From: Glacieibacterium sp038210595
Lineage (GTDB): Bacteria; Pseudomonadota; Alphaproteobacteria; Sphingomonadales; Sphingomonadaceae
DNA length: 64,000 nt
Assembly: GCA_038210595.1 (NCBI GenBank)
Contig: JBBQWN010000004.1
Location: forward strand, 69,334 to 133,333
Reading direction: 5' to 3'
Shown here: positions 52,139 to 60,702 of the stretch, one piece after another
How the letters are laid out: each line of letters opens with the position of its first letter
Position numbering within the stretch: position 1 is the first letter of the stretch
Notes under the pieces: generated by a model
Databases searched by the model: none
Seen by the model: the letters and a program-made list of their open reading frames with translations, nothing else
What the model was told of the DNA's origin: nothing
Translations under genes and position numbers: made by a program

Positions 52139-52584
52139 CCTTGGTCGCTGGCGGCTGCCGTTGCGGCGACGTGCGCTACACGCTGGCGCTCGACGCCCTG
52201 CCCCGCACCTATGCCTGCCACTGCCACGACTGCCAGAAATGGACGGGCAGCGCGTTCAGCCTACAGGCACTGATGCCCGAGACCCTGTTGACCGCGACCG
52301 GGCCGGTCGTGCGCTTCGACCTGCCCCATCCCAGCGGTACGCGGGTTTCTGAGCAACGGGTCTGCGGCCGCTGCCATTCCCGGCTGTGGAACACCAACAC
52401 GCGCCGGCCCGGCATCGCGGTGATTCGCGCCGGGACACTCGACGACGGCGAGGGACTCGAGTGCGTCGCGCACATCTTCGTGTCGCGCAAACAGGGCTGG
52501 GTGATCCTACCCGAAAGCGTTCCGCAATGGCCGGAGTTTGCGCCGCCGGAGGCCTTGATGGCCGCGCTATATCCGGCCGGGTGA
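52135..52584 (+). CDS. GFA family protein (CENP-V/glutathione-dependent formaldehyde-activating fold)
   Basis: A 149-residue zinc protein. The ligands are in GGCRCGDVRY, ACHCHDCQKWTGSAF and RVCGRCHSRLW, the full GFA set. Despite the name most members have no proven formaldehyde activity. The TTG start at 52135 overlaps the stop of the [2Fe-2S] gene. Its end overlaps the convergent DoxX gene by 18 bases. Confidence 0.87.
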   Translation: MTLVAGGCRCGDVRYTLALDALPRTYACHCHDCQKWTGSAFSLQALMPETLLTATGPVVRFDLPHPSGTRVSEQRVCGRCHSRLWNTNTRRPGIAVIRAGTLDDGEGLECVAHIFVSRKQGWVILPESVPQWPEFAPPEALMAALYPAG

Positions 52585-52989
52585 GCGCCGCCACGGCCAG
52601 TCGGTGACGCCGCCGGCGAACAGGCACCACCAGACGATCACCGGCTGGAACGCCAGCCGCGGCCCGTGATACCACCAGCCGAGCTGTGTGCCGCCGACCG
52701 CGATGGAATTCAGCGCGTGGTTGATGTTCGCCGGAAACACACACACCGCGTAGAGCGCGAGCATCACGCCGGCGAGCCAGCGCAGCCGCGGCACCAGCAG
52801 CGCCACCGCCCCGGCCAGTTCGCAGACGCCGGTGACCGCGATCACCATCGCCGGCATCGGCACCCAGTCGGGCGTGATCGCCAGGAACGTCTCCGGCGAC
52901 CGCAGATGGGCAAGCCCTGCGAACGCGAATGCCAGCGCGAGAATGAACTGCAGCCAGTCGCGAACGACCTCCCGCCGCGCCTCAACCAA
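52567..52989 (-). CDS. DoxX family membrane protein
   Basis: A 140-residue protein with four membrane helices (LQFILALAFAFAGLAHL, MVIAVTGVCELAGAVALLVP, LAGVMLALYAVCVFPA, and a last one with FQPVIVWWCLFAG), the DoxX-like pattern with FAGLAHL and GVCELAGAVALL. The start is TTG 52989, 8 bases inside the nitronate monooxygenase gene. Function unknown; DoxX-like proteins often accompany redox genes. Confidence 0.85.
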   Translation of the reverse strand: MVEARREVVRDWLQFILALAFAFAGLAHLRSPETFLAITPDWVPMPAMVIAVTGVCELAGAVALLVPRLRWLAGVMLALYAVCVFPANINHALNSIAVGGTQLGWWYHGPRLAFQPVIVWWCLFAGGVTDWPWRRSPGRI

Positions 52990-53935
52990 GACGGTTGAGC
53001 TGCCCGATCGTCGCCTGCGCCTCCGCCATCGTCCGCCGCACGATTTCGGCGCACGACAGGATTTCGGTGATCGCACCGCCGCCCTGGCCGGCCGCGAGGC
53101 ACTGGGTCGCAGGCTCGACCTCCATGATCCCCGAGATCGGGCCGAGCAGGTTGTTGCGCACCGAATTGGCGACCTGCGCCATGAACGGCAGCGTTTCCTT
53201 GCCCTCCCATTCCTTGGTCGTGGCGTTGGCGATGGCGCGCAGCGTCTTGCCGGTGAACGCCCGGCTGATCACCGTGTCGCTCTCGCTCATGCCGACGATG
53301 GCGTTCTTATAGGCCTGGCCCGCATGCGCCTCGTTGCTGGCGATGAAGCGGGTGCCCATCCACACACCCTGGCACCCGAAGGCGAGAGCCGCCGCGAGGC
53401 CGCGGCCGTCGAACAGCCCGCCTGCCGCGATCACCGGCACGCCGACCGCGTCGACGACCTGCGGCCACAGCGCCACCGACGCAACGCTGCCGGTGTGGCC
53501 GCCCGCCTCGGTGCCCTGCGCGATGACGACGTCGCAGCCGGCCTCGACCGCCTTGACCGCGTGCCGGACATTGCCCGCCATGCACATCACGATGACGCCG
53601 GCCTGCCGGAGCTGGTCGACGATCGCCACCGGCACACCGAGCCCGGCGATGAACGCCTTGGCGCCCTCCTCGATGATGATCTCGACGCTGGCCGTCAGCG
53701 ACTCCGGCTGCGCGGTCAGCAGGTCGACGCCGAACGGCTTGTCCGTGAGCTCACGGACCCGGCGCATCTGCGCGCGGATACCCTCGGGCGGGACGCCGGC
53801 CATGCCGAGCGAGCCGAAGCCGCCGGCCTCGCTGACTGCGGCACAGACCTCCGCGTAGGAGACTCCGCCCATGCCCGCGAGCAGGATCGGATGCTCGACC
53901 CCAAGCAGGTCGCAGATCGGGGTGCGCAGGCCCAT
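52982..53935 (-). CDS. nitronate monooxygenase family flavoprotein
   Basis: A 317-residue FMN TIM-barrel protein: HPILLAGMGGVSYAEV at the start, GCDVVIAQGTEAGGHTGSVA as the phosphate and catalytic His loop, and PVIAAGGLFDGRGLAAALAFGCQGVWMGTRF as the second FMN loop. It would oxidise nitronates or reduce quinones. It overlaps DUF1330 by one base (TAATG) and DoxX by 8 bases. Confidence 0.92.
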   Translation of the reverse strand: MGLRTPICDLLGVEHPILLAGMGGVSYAEVCAAVSEAGGFGSLGMAGVPPEGIRAQMRRVRELTDKPFGVDLLTAQPESLTASVEIIIEEGAKAFIAGLGVPVAIVDQLRQAGVIVMCMAGNVRHAVKAVEAGCDVVIAQGTEAGGHTGSVASVALWPQVVDAVGVPVIAAGGLFDGRGLAAALAFGCQGVWMGTRFIASNEAHAGQAYKNAIVGMSESDTVISRAFTGKTLRAIANATTKEWEGKETLPFMAQVANSVRNNLLGPISGIMEVEPATQCLAAGQGGGAITEILSCAEIVRRTMAEAQATIGQLNRLG

Positions 53936-54222
53936 TACAGGCCCTCGGTGATGAACACCCGGTAGTCGGCCGCGGCGAAGCGGTGTGCGCGCGCCGCCAC
54001 ATAGGCCGGGCTGTCGTACCACGCCTTTGCCTCGGCGAGCGTCGGGAACTCAACGATGACCGCACCCTCGATCGGCGCCCCTTCGAGTGTCTCGTTGGCC
54101 CCGTAATAGGCCAGCGGCTTGCCGGCATGCCCGGCCAGGCTGGCCCCGGCGGCGGGCGAATAGATGTCCATCTCCGCCTGGTCGCGCAGGCGTTCGCGGG
54201 TGAACACGATATAGGCAGCCAC
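53935..54222 (-). CDS. DUF1330 domain-containing protein
   Basis: A 95-residue alpha/beta-barrel-type small protein with AAYIVFTRERLRD, GAVIVEFPTLAEAKAWYDSPAY and ADYRVFI, the DUF1330 pattern. GTG 54222 shares a base with the aldehyde dehydrogenase stop (TAGTG). Members are dimeric and have no proven function. Confidence 0.88.
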   Translation of the reverse strand: MAAYIVFTRERLRDQAEMDIYSPAAGASLAGHAGKPLAYYGANETLEGAPIEGAVIVEFPTLAEAKAWYDSPAYVAARAHRFAAADYRVFITEGL

Positions 54223-55661
54223 TACTCGGCGGCCTGCTTGACGTCGTAGCCGAGCATCGACTTCGCCTCGAGGAAGTCGGCGAAGGCATGGGCACCCCAT
54301 TCGCGGCCGTTGCCCGACTGCTTGTAGCCGCCGAACGGCGCGTTGAGGTCGCCGGGCGCACCGTTGATGAACACCTGGCCGACGCGCAGCCGGCGAGCGA
54401 CGGCGCGGGCGTGCTCCGGCTCGCCCTGCACATAGCCGGCGAGGCCATAGACGGTGTCGTTGCCGATGCGGACGGCATCATCCTCGCCGTTATAGGGCAG
54501 CATCGTCAGGACGGGCCCAAAGATTTCCTCGCGGGCGATGGTCATGTCGTTGGTGACATCGGCGAACACCGTCGGCTTGACGTAATAGCCGGTCTCCAGC
54601 CCTTCCGGCCTGCCGGGACCGCCGGCGACAAGCGTGGCGCCCTCGTCGATGCCCTTCTGGATCAGGCCCTGGATCTTGTTCCACTGCAGCTCGCTGACCA
54701 CCGGCCCGATCTTGGCATTGCCGTCGGGCGACCCGACCGTCACCGACTCGGCCGCTGCCTTCGCGATCTCCTTGGCCTGCGCCATCTTGGCGGCCGGCAC
54801 GAGCATCCGGCTCGGGGCGTTGCAGCTCTGGCCGCTGTTGGTCATCATCTGGAGCACGCCGGCCGTCACCGCGGTCTGCAGGTCCGCGTCGTCGAGCACG
54901 ATGTTGGGCGATTTGCCGCCGAGCTCCTGCGTCACCCGCTTGACCGTCGGGGCGGCGTTCTTGGCGACCTCGATGCCGGCGCGGGTCGAGCCGGTGAAGC
55001 TGACCATGTCGACGCCGGGATGCGACGACAAGGCCGCGCCGACCGTCGGGCCGTCGCCGTTGACCAAGTTGAAGACGCCGGCCGGAACACCGGCGGCGTG
55101 CAGGATCTCGGTCCAAACCTGCGCCGAGAAGGGCGCGATCTCCGACGGCTTCAGCACCATCGTGCAGCCGGTCGCGAGCGCCGGCACGACCTTGCAGGCG
55201 ATCTGGTTGATCGGCCAGTTCCACGGCGTGATGAACGCGCACACGCCGACCGGCTCTTTGGCGATCATTGTCGTGCCGCGCAGCTCCTCGAAGCTGTAGG
55301 TCTTCAGCACCTCGATGCCGGTCATGATATGGCCGATGCCGATCGCGGCATGCGCCTGCGTCGCCAGCCACATCGGCGCGCCCATCTCCTCGCTGACCGC
55401 CGCGGCAACGTCGTTATAGCGCTTCTGGTATTCGGCGGCGATGTTCTGCATCAGCTCCAGCCGCTGCTCGCGGGTGAACAGGCCGTAGCTCTCGAAGGCC
55501 CGCCGCGCCGCCGCTACCGCCGCATCGACATCGGCCTGACCGCCGAGCGTGATCCGGCCCGCGACACCCTCAGTGGCCGGGTTGATGACGTCGAGCGGGC
55601 GCCCGCCCGGAGCCGGGTCGACCCACGCACCATCGATGTAGAATTTCAGGTAATCGCGCAT
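54222..55661 (-). CDS. aldehyde dehydrogenase family protein
   Basis: A 479-residue NAD(P)-dependent dehydrogenase. FITPWNWPINQIACK is the start of the cofactor site, SFTGSTRAGIEVAK follows, the general-base Glu is in QELGGKSPNIVL, and the nucleophile Cys is in NSGQSCNAPSRM. Substrate unknown. It heads the four-gene minus-strand run with DUF1330, nitronate monooxygenase and DoxX. Confidence 0.95.
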   Translation of the reverse strand: MRDYLKFYIDGAWVDPAPGGRPLDVINPATEGVAGRITLGGQADVDAAVAAARRAFESYGLFTREQRLELMQNIAAEYQKRYNDVAAAVSEEMGAPMWLATQAHAAIGIGHIMTGIEVLKTYSFEELRGTTMIAKEPVGVCAFITPWNWPINQIACKVVPALATGCTMVLKPSEIAPFSAQVWTEILHAAGVPAGVFNLVNGDGPTVGAALSSHPGVDMVSFTGSTRAGIEVAKNAAPTVKRVTQELGGKSPNIVLDDADLQTAVTAGVLQMMTNSGQSCNAPSRMLVPAAKMAQAKEIAKAAAESVTVGSPDGNAKIGPVVSELQWNKIQGLIQKGIDEGATLVAGGPGRPEGLETGYYVKPTVFADVTNDMTIAREEIFGPVLTMLPYNGEDDAVRIGNDTVYGLAGYVQGEPEHARAVARRLRVGQVFINGAPGDLNAPFGGYKQSGNGREWGAHAFADFLEAKSMLGYDVKQAAE

Positions 55662-55731
55662 GGTCGCTCTCCCAAGGTGTGCTTTTGCAGGTGGCGTAGC
55701 AGATAGGGCGCCGTCCGCGCTAGGGTGGAGC

Positions 55732-56367
55732 ATGACCGGCGGAATGACGCGGCGCGATCTCGGAATGCTCGGCGGCGCTATCGCCGTCGGTATCGCAACG
55801 CCGTGGGGGCTGGCGGCTCTGCGGCTGCCGGGCGACGCGGTCGAGCCATCGCCGGTCATCGCCGCGGTGCTGAACGACCCGGCGACGCCCGTCATCGGCA
55901 ACCCGCGCGGCAACGTCACCATTGTCGTGTTTACCGATTATCGTTGCCCGGTGTGCCGGCGCAGCGGCGCCGCTCTGACGGAGGTGATGGCCGCCGACCC
56001 GGGCCTGCGCGTGCTGGTCAAGGACTGGCCAGCGCTGGGGCCGGAGTCGGTGCCGCCGGCACGCGTCGCGCTCGCCGCTGCTCACCTCGGGCGCTACGCC
56101 GACGCCCATGCTGCGCTGCAGGCGAGCGGCGGGCGGCGCGACGCGGTGCGGGCCGCCGGTCTCGACCCCGACCGGCTCGACGTGATCGCCGCCCGCGAGG
56201 CCGCCGCCATCGACCGCACCCTCGCCGCCAATGCCCAGCAAGCGTGGTCGCTCGGGCTGCAGGGCGTACCCGCCTTCCTGGTCGGCGAACGGCTGGTGCG
56301 CGGCGGCGTGTCGGCGCGCGACCTGCGCCGACTGATCGCTGCGGCTAGGGCCGCGCCAGCACGCTGA
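55732..56367 (+). CDS. DsbA family thiol oxidoreductase with Tat-like signal
   Basis: A 211-residue protein. The N-terminus TRRDLGMLGGAIAVG resembles a Tat signal (twin Arg, D, L), and the thioredoxin fold has CPVC in FTDYRCPVCRRSG as the active site and a cis-Pro in LQGVPAFLVGE. A periplasmic role in disulfide formation or reduction is likely. The ATG at 55744 is an alternative start. Its 3-prime end overlaps the convergent M20 gene by 23 bases. Confidence 0.88.
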   Translation: MTGGMTRRDLGMLGGAIAVGIATPWGLAALRLPGDAVEPSPVIAAVLNDPATPVIGNPRGNVTIVVFTDYRCPVCRRSGAALTEVMAADPGLRVLVKDWPALGPESVPPARVALAAAHLGRYADAHAALQASGGRRDAVRAAGLDPDRLDVIAAREAAAIDRTLAANAQQAWSLGLQGVPAFLVGERLVRGGVSARDLRRLIAAARAAPAR

Positions 56368-57598
56368 GCGCTGCCGCCGTCATCGCCTTGACTGCGGTGT
56401 CGATGGCCAGCGGCGCATCGGGAGCGAAGCGCGCGCTGTGCAGGCCGGGCAGCTTGCGCGGATCGCCGGCGGCCGCGGCGTAAAGCGCGGGCGGCTGCGC
56501 GCCGACCCAGAACATCGTGCTCTCGACCCCCGCGAAGCCTTTCGAGAACTGCCCGAAATCCTCCGCCGCCATCGACGGTGGCAGCGCCCTGACCCGGTCC
56601 GCGCCAAGCGCTGCGACCATCGCCGCGCGCACCTTCGGTGTCTGCAGCGGCGTGTTGAAGGTCGCATCCGACGATTCGGTCTTGGTGACCACCGGCAGCA
56701 AGTCGTCCGTCAGGCCCGCCGCCCTTGCCTCGGCGACCGCCACCCGCCCGATACCGAGGAGCAGGCGCTCGCGCGTCGCCTGATCGTAGGTGCGGACCGT
56801 GATGCCCAGCCTGGCTTCGTCGGAGATGATGTTGCGCTTGGTGCCGGCATGGAAGGTGCCGACCGTAATCACGCCGGGCTGGCGCGGGTCCTTCTCCCGG
56901 CTGATCAGCGTCTGCAGCGTGTCGACGATGCGCGCGCCGATGACGATCGGATCGATGCCGAGCTGCGGCTCCGACCCGTGGCTGCCGATGCCCTTCACCA
57001 CGATGTCGATCGAGTCGACGTTCGCCAAGATATAATCGTCGGGTACCGCCACCGTGCCCGCCGGCAGCGCGGCGCTGTCGTGAAAGGCGAGCGCGTTGGT
57101 CGGCTTCGGGAACCGCGTGTAGAGGCCGTCGTCGAGCATCGCCTTCGCCCCGCCGACGATCTCTTCCGCCGGCTGCCCGATCATCACCAGCGTGCCCGAC
57201 CAGTGCGCACGGTTGGCGGCCATCGCCCGCGCCAGCCCGATCCAGCTGGTCATGTGCACATCGTGGCCGCAGGCGTGCATCTGGCCCGGGATCGTGCTCG
57301 CATACGCCAGCCCCGTCGCCTCGGGCACCGGCAGGCCGTCCATGTCAGTGCGGATTAAGAGCACCGGGCCGGGGCCGTTTACCATGACTGCGACGACGCC
57401 GGTGCCACCGACGCCCGTCGTGACGGTGAACCCGGCGGCCTTCGCTTCACTGGCAAGGATCCCCGCCGATCTCGTCTCCTTGAACGCCAGCTCGGGGTGC
57501 GCATGCAGGTCGTGGTAAATCGTGACGAGGTCGGCCGGGGCCGCGCCCGCACCGCTCGCGACGGCCAGCATGGCTAGGCTCAGCACGGTCTTGCGCAT
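56345..57598 (-). CDS. exported M20 family amidohydrolase
   Basis: A 417-residue metal hydrolase with a signal peptide (MRKTVLSLAMLAVASGAGA). HAHPELAFKE, TDMDGLP, MHACGHDVHM and GQPAEEIVGGA are the M20 metal-site motifs, and HDSAALPAGTVA is the position of the C-terminal catalytic segment, as in amino-acid amidohydrolases such as hippurate hydrolase. It would release amino acids from amides in the periplasm. Confidence 0.92.
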   Translation of the reverse strand: MRKTVLSLAMLAVASGAGAAPADLVTIYHDLHAHPELAFKETRSAGILASEAKAAGFTVTTGVGGTGVVAVMVNGPGPVLLIRTDMDGLPVPEATGLAYASTIPGQMHACGHDVHMTSWIGLARAMAANRAHWSGTLVMIGQPAEEIVGGAKAMLDDGLYTRFPKPTNALAFHDSAALPAGTVAVPDDYILANVDSIDIVVKGIGSHGSEPQLGIDPIVIGARIVDTLQTLISREKDPRQPGVITVGTFHAGTKRNIISDEARLGITVRTYDQATRERLLLGIGRVAVAEARAAGLTDDLLPVVTKTESSDATFNTPLQTPKVRAAMVAALGADRVRALPPSMAAEDFGQFSKGFAGVESTMFWVGAQPPALYAAAAGDPRKLPGLHSARFAPDAPLAIDTAVKAMTAAALSVLARP

Positions 57599-57609
57599 CG
57601 GATTCCCCT

Positions 57610-58995
57610 TTGTGGGCCACCCTAGCCTGCGCTGCGCTGGCCGCCAGCCTGTTGCTCGGCACCGGGGCCGCGCCGCTGACGCTGCCGCCGCCGTCAGGCG
57701 AGCCGCAGCATATTGATTTTGCCGCCGACCCGCTGCTGCGCTTCGCCCATGCGGCGGTGCCGGCGGCACCGTTCCTGGCGCGGATCGGCGAGGCGGCCGC
57801 ACGTCATCCGGCCGTTATCGCCGCCATCGCCGAGGCGCAGGCGATGGAGGGCGTCCGCACCCAGGTCCGCAGCGGCCTGTTCCCGCAACTGGACGCCAGC
57901 CTGACCGGCAGCCGGCAACTGGCGCGCGATTTTGGCAGCCGCGACACCATCGTCGAAAGCCTGCAGCCGCGCGGCCGGGTCGACGCGGCGCTGACCGGCG
58001 AGCAATTGCTGTTCGACTGGGGCGCGACCGGCAACCGCATCGGCGCCGCTAACGAGCGCATCCTCGCCGCCCGCGCCGAGGTCGACCGGGTCGCGACGAA
58101 CACCGCGCTGGCCGCGGTCGCGGCCTGGTACGACGTGCTGGCGGCGGAAACGCTGGTCGCGCTCAGCGCCGACGCGGAGGCGCGGCAGCGCGACATTCTC
58201 GGCCAGGTTCGCGAGCGCGTTGCGCAGAACCTTGGCGCCGGCGGCGACGTGGCGCGGGGCGAGGCGATGCTGGCCGACGCGCGCGCGGTCAGCGCCCGCT
58301 ACGGCCGGCTGCTCGGCCAGGCCCGCGCCCGCTACCGCGAAAGCTTCGGCGGCGACGCGCCCGCCGGGCTGGCGCGGCCGCTGGCGCCGCTGTCCCAGGC
58401 GCAGAGCCTTGATGCCGCCGCCGCACTGGCGCGGCGCGCGCCGGCCGTGATCGCCGCGCTGAAACGCGCCGAGGCGGCCCGGCGCGACTGGCGCGCGGCC
58501 CGGGCGGACGGCCTGCCCCACCTGTCCGCGGGCGTTGCCGCGACCCGCTACGCGGTGTTCGAGCGCTCCGACTACGAAGTGCGCGGCCTGTTCACGCTGC
58601 GCCAGAGCCTGAGCGCGGGCGGCCGGCAGCGCGGCATCGTCGCCGAGGCCGCCGGCAAGTCCCGCGCCGCCGCCGCCGATGTCGATCGCGCCGCCGGCGA
58701 GAGCGAGCGCGATGCCGAAGCCGCCTTCGCCGATGTAGAGGCGCTCGGCCGTTCGGTCGCGGCGCTCGAGGCCAGCTACACCGCCACCCGCCAAGTCCGC
58801 GACGCCTATGTTGAGCAGTTCCGCGTCGCGCGCGGCACGCTGATCGAATTGCTGCGCGCCGAGCAGGATTACCAATCCGCCGCCGCCGCCCTGCTGCAGG
58901 CTGTGTGTGACCGCGACGTCGCCCGTTTCGCGCTGCTGGCGCGCACCGGCGAGATGCTGCCCGCTGCCGGCATCCGCCTCGACGTGACCCTTTGA
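57610..58995 (+). CDS. TolC family outer membrane channel (type I secretion)
   Basis: A 461-residue protein with an N-terminal hydrophobic signal (CAALAASLLLGTGAA) and the long helical TolC pattern in two similar halves: FPQLDASLTGSRQ, then QLLFDWGATGNRIGAAN in the first, and RQSLSAGGRQRGIVAEAAGK in the second. It forms the outer channel of the exporter encoded with the next two genes. The start is a TTG only 11 bases from the divergent M20 start, so the promoter must overlap that gene. Confidence 0.88.
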   Translation: MWATLACAALAASLLLGTGAAPLTLPPPSGEPQHIDFAADPLLRFAHAAVPAAPFLARIGEAAARHPAVIAAIAEAQAMEGVRTQVRSGLFPQLDASLTGSRQLARDFGSRDTIVESLQPRGRVDAALTGEQLLFDWGATGNRIGAANERILAARAEVDRVATNTALAAVAAWYDVLAAETLVALSADAEARQRDILGQVRERVAQNLGAGGDVARGEAMLADARAVSARYGRLLGQARARYRESFGGDAPAGLARPLAPLSQAQSLDAAAALARRAPAVIAALKRAEAARRDWRAARADGLPHLSAGVAATRYAVFERSDYEVRGLFTLRQSLSAGGRQRGIVAEAAGKSRAAAADVDRAAGESERDAEAAFADVEALGRSVAALEASYTATRQVRDAYVEQFRVARGTLIELLRAEQDYQSAAAALLQAVCDRDVARFALLARTGEMLPAAGIRLDVTL

Positions 58996-59006
58996 GGAGA
59001 GCTCCG

Positions 59007-60689
59007 ATGACCCCCGCCCCCGGTGCCTGGCTGACCGGCCCGATCCGCGCCAATCGCGGCCTCTACCTCCAGGTCGCGCTGGCCGCAGCGCTGGTCAACC
59101 TGTTCGGTCTGGCGACCAGCCTGTTCTCGATGACCGTCTACAACCGCATCGTCCCCAACAACGCGACGGACAGCCTGGTCGCGCTGACGCTCGGCATTGG
59201 CATCGTCGTGGTGTTCGATTTCGTGCTGCGGACGCTGCGCGGCTATTTCATCGATATCGCCGGCAGCCGCATCGACCGGGTCGTCGGAGCTTCGATCTTC
59301 GACCGGATGCTGGGCATGAAGCTCGGCGACCGCACGGGTTCCGGCGGTGCCTTCGCTGGCCTGCTGCGCGAGTTCGAATCGCTGCGCGACTTCTTCGCGT
59401 CCGCCACCATCACCGCACTGGTCGACGTGCCCTTCATCCTGCTGTCGGCCGTGGTGATCTGGGCGCTCGGCGGCTGGCTGGTGGCGGTGCCGCTGGTCAT
59501 CGTGCCGCTGGTCATCCTCGCCGGGCTCGTCACCCAGCCGGCGCTCGACCGGCTTGCCGCCAAAGGCCTCATCCAGGGCATGGGCAAGCAGGGCGTGCTG
59601 GTCGAGGCGATTGGCGCGCTGGAGACGATCAAGTCGTCAGGCGCCGCGCCGCTGCTCGCCCGCCGCTGGGCGCGTGCCGTCGACGGCCATGCCGCGTCGT
59701 CCCTGAAGCAGCGCCTCGTCGCCGCCACCGGCATCAACGTCGCGGCGAGCGCCCAGCAGGTCGCCTATATCGCCACCGTCGTCATGGGCGTCGCGATGAT
59801 CGCGCACCAGGCGCTCAGCATGGGTGCCTTGATCGCCTGCTCGATCCTGGTCGGGCGCTGCGTCGCGCCGCTCGGCCAGATCGCGGCGCTGCTGACGCGG
59901 CTCAGCCATACCCGCTCGGCGTACAGGCAGATCGACCGGCTGATGCAGGCCGATGGCGAGGTAGGCGGCAACTACCTGCGCCGCCCCCGGCTCGACGGCG
60001 CCATCGAGTTCCGCAACGTCACCTTCTCCTATCCCGGCGGCAACGCCCGTGCGCTCGACGACGTGTCGTTCCGCATCGAACCCGGCGAGCGCGTCGCGGT
60101 CATCGGCCGGGTCGGCAGCGGCAAGTCGACGGTCGCGCGGCTGATCCTCGGCCTGTACCAAGCCCAGTCGGGCAGCGTGCTGATCGACCATGCCGATGTC
60201 CGCCAGCTGCATCCCGACGACCTGCGCGCCAACGTCGGCGCGGTCCTGCAGGACGTGCTGCTGCTGACCGGCTCGGTCGCCGAGAACATCGGGTTGGGCG
60301 AGGCCGACGACGCGGCGGTGCTGCGCGCCTCTAAGCTCAGCGGCACGCACGATTTCATCGGCCAGCTGGCGAATGGCTACGACCTCCACCTGTTCGACCG
60401 CGGCGAGGGACTATCGGGCGGGCAGCGCCAGTCGATCGCCATCGCCCGGGCGCTCGCCGTGCCGCGCCCCATGCTGCTGCTCGACGAGCCGACCAGCGCA
60501 ATGGACATCCAGTCGGAGAACGCCCTGATCGCCCGGCTCGAAACCGAGCTGGCCGGGCGCACTGTGGTCCTCGTCACCCACCGCCAGTCGATGCTGCGCC
60601 TCGTCGACCGGGTCATCATCCTCGACCGCGGCAAGGTCGTCGCCGCCGGTCCGCGCGACGACGTGCTGAAGTCGGTCGCGGTCAACTAG
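59007..60689 (+). CDS. type I secretion ABC transporter (membrane and ATPase domains)
   Basis: A 560-residue exporter: six membrane helices in the first half and an ABC ATPase with Walker A GRVGSGKST, signature LSGGQRQSIAIARAL and Walker B PMLLLDEPT. No C39 peptidase-like domain is present, so it resembles the PrtD/LapB-type transporters for RTX proteins or metalloproteases rather than bacteriocin exporters. GAGGAG lies 6 bases before the ATG. Confidence 0.93.
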   Translation: MTPAPGAWLTGPIRANRGLYLQVALAAALVNLFGLATSLFSMTVYNRIVPNNATDSLVALTLGIGIVVVFDFVLRTLRGYFIDIAGSRIDRVVGASIFDRMLGMKLGDRTGSGGAFAGLLREFESLRDFFASATITALVDVPFILLSAVVIWALGGWLVAVPLVIVPLVILAGLVTQPALDRLAAKGLIQGMGKQGVLVEAIGALETIKSSGAAPLLARRWARAVDGHAASSLKQRLVAATGINVAASAQQVAYIATVVMGVAMIAHQALSMGALIACSILVGRCVAPLGQIAALLTRLSHTRSAYRQIDRLMQADGEVGGNYLRRPRLDGAIEFRNVTFSYPGGNARALDDVSFRIEPGERVAVIGRVGSGKSTVARLILGLYQAQSGSVLIDHADVRQLHPDDLRANVGAVLQDVLLLTGSVAENIGLGEADDAAVLRASKLSGTHDFIGQLANGYDLHLFDRGEGLSGGQRQSIAIARALAVPRPMLLLDEPTSAMDIQSENALIARLETELAGRTVVLVTHRQSMLRLVDRVIILDRGKVVAAGPRDDVLKSVAVN

Positions 60690-60702
60690 GGAAATGCACG
60701 CC

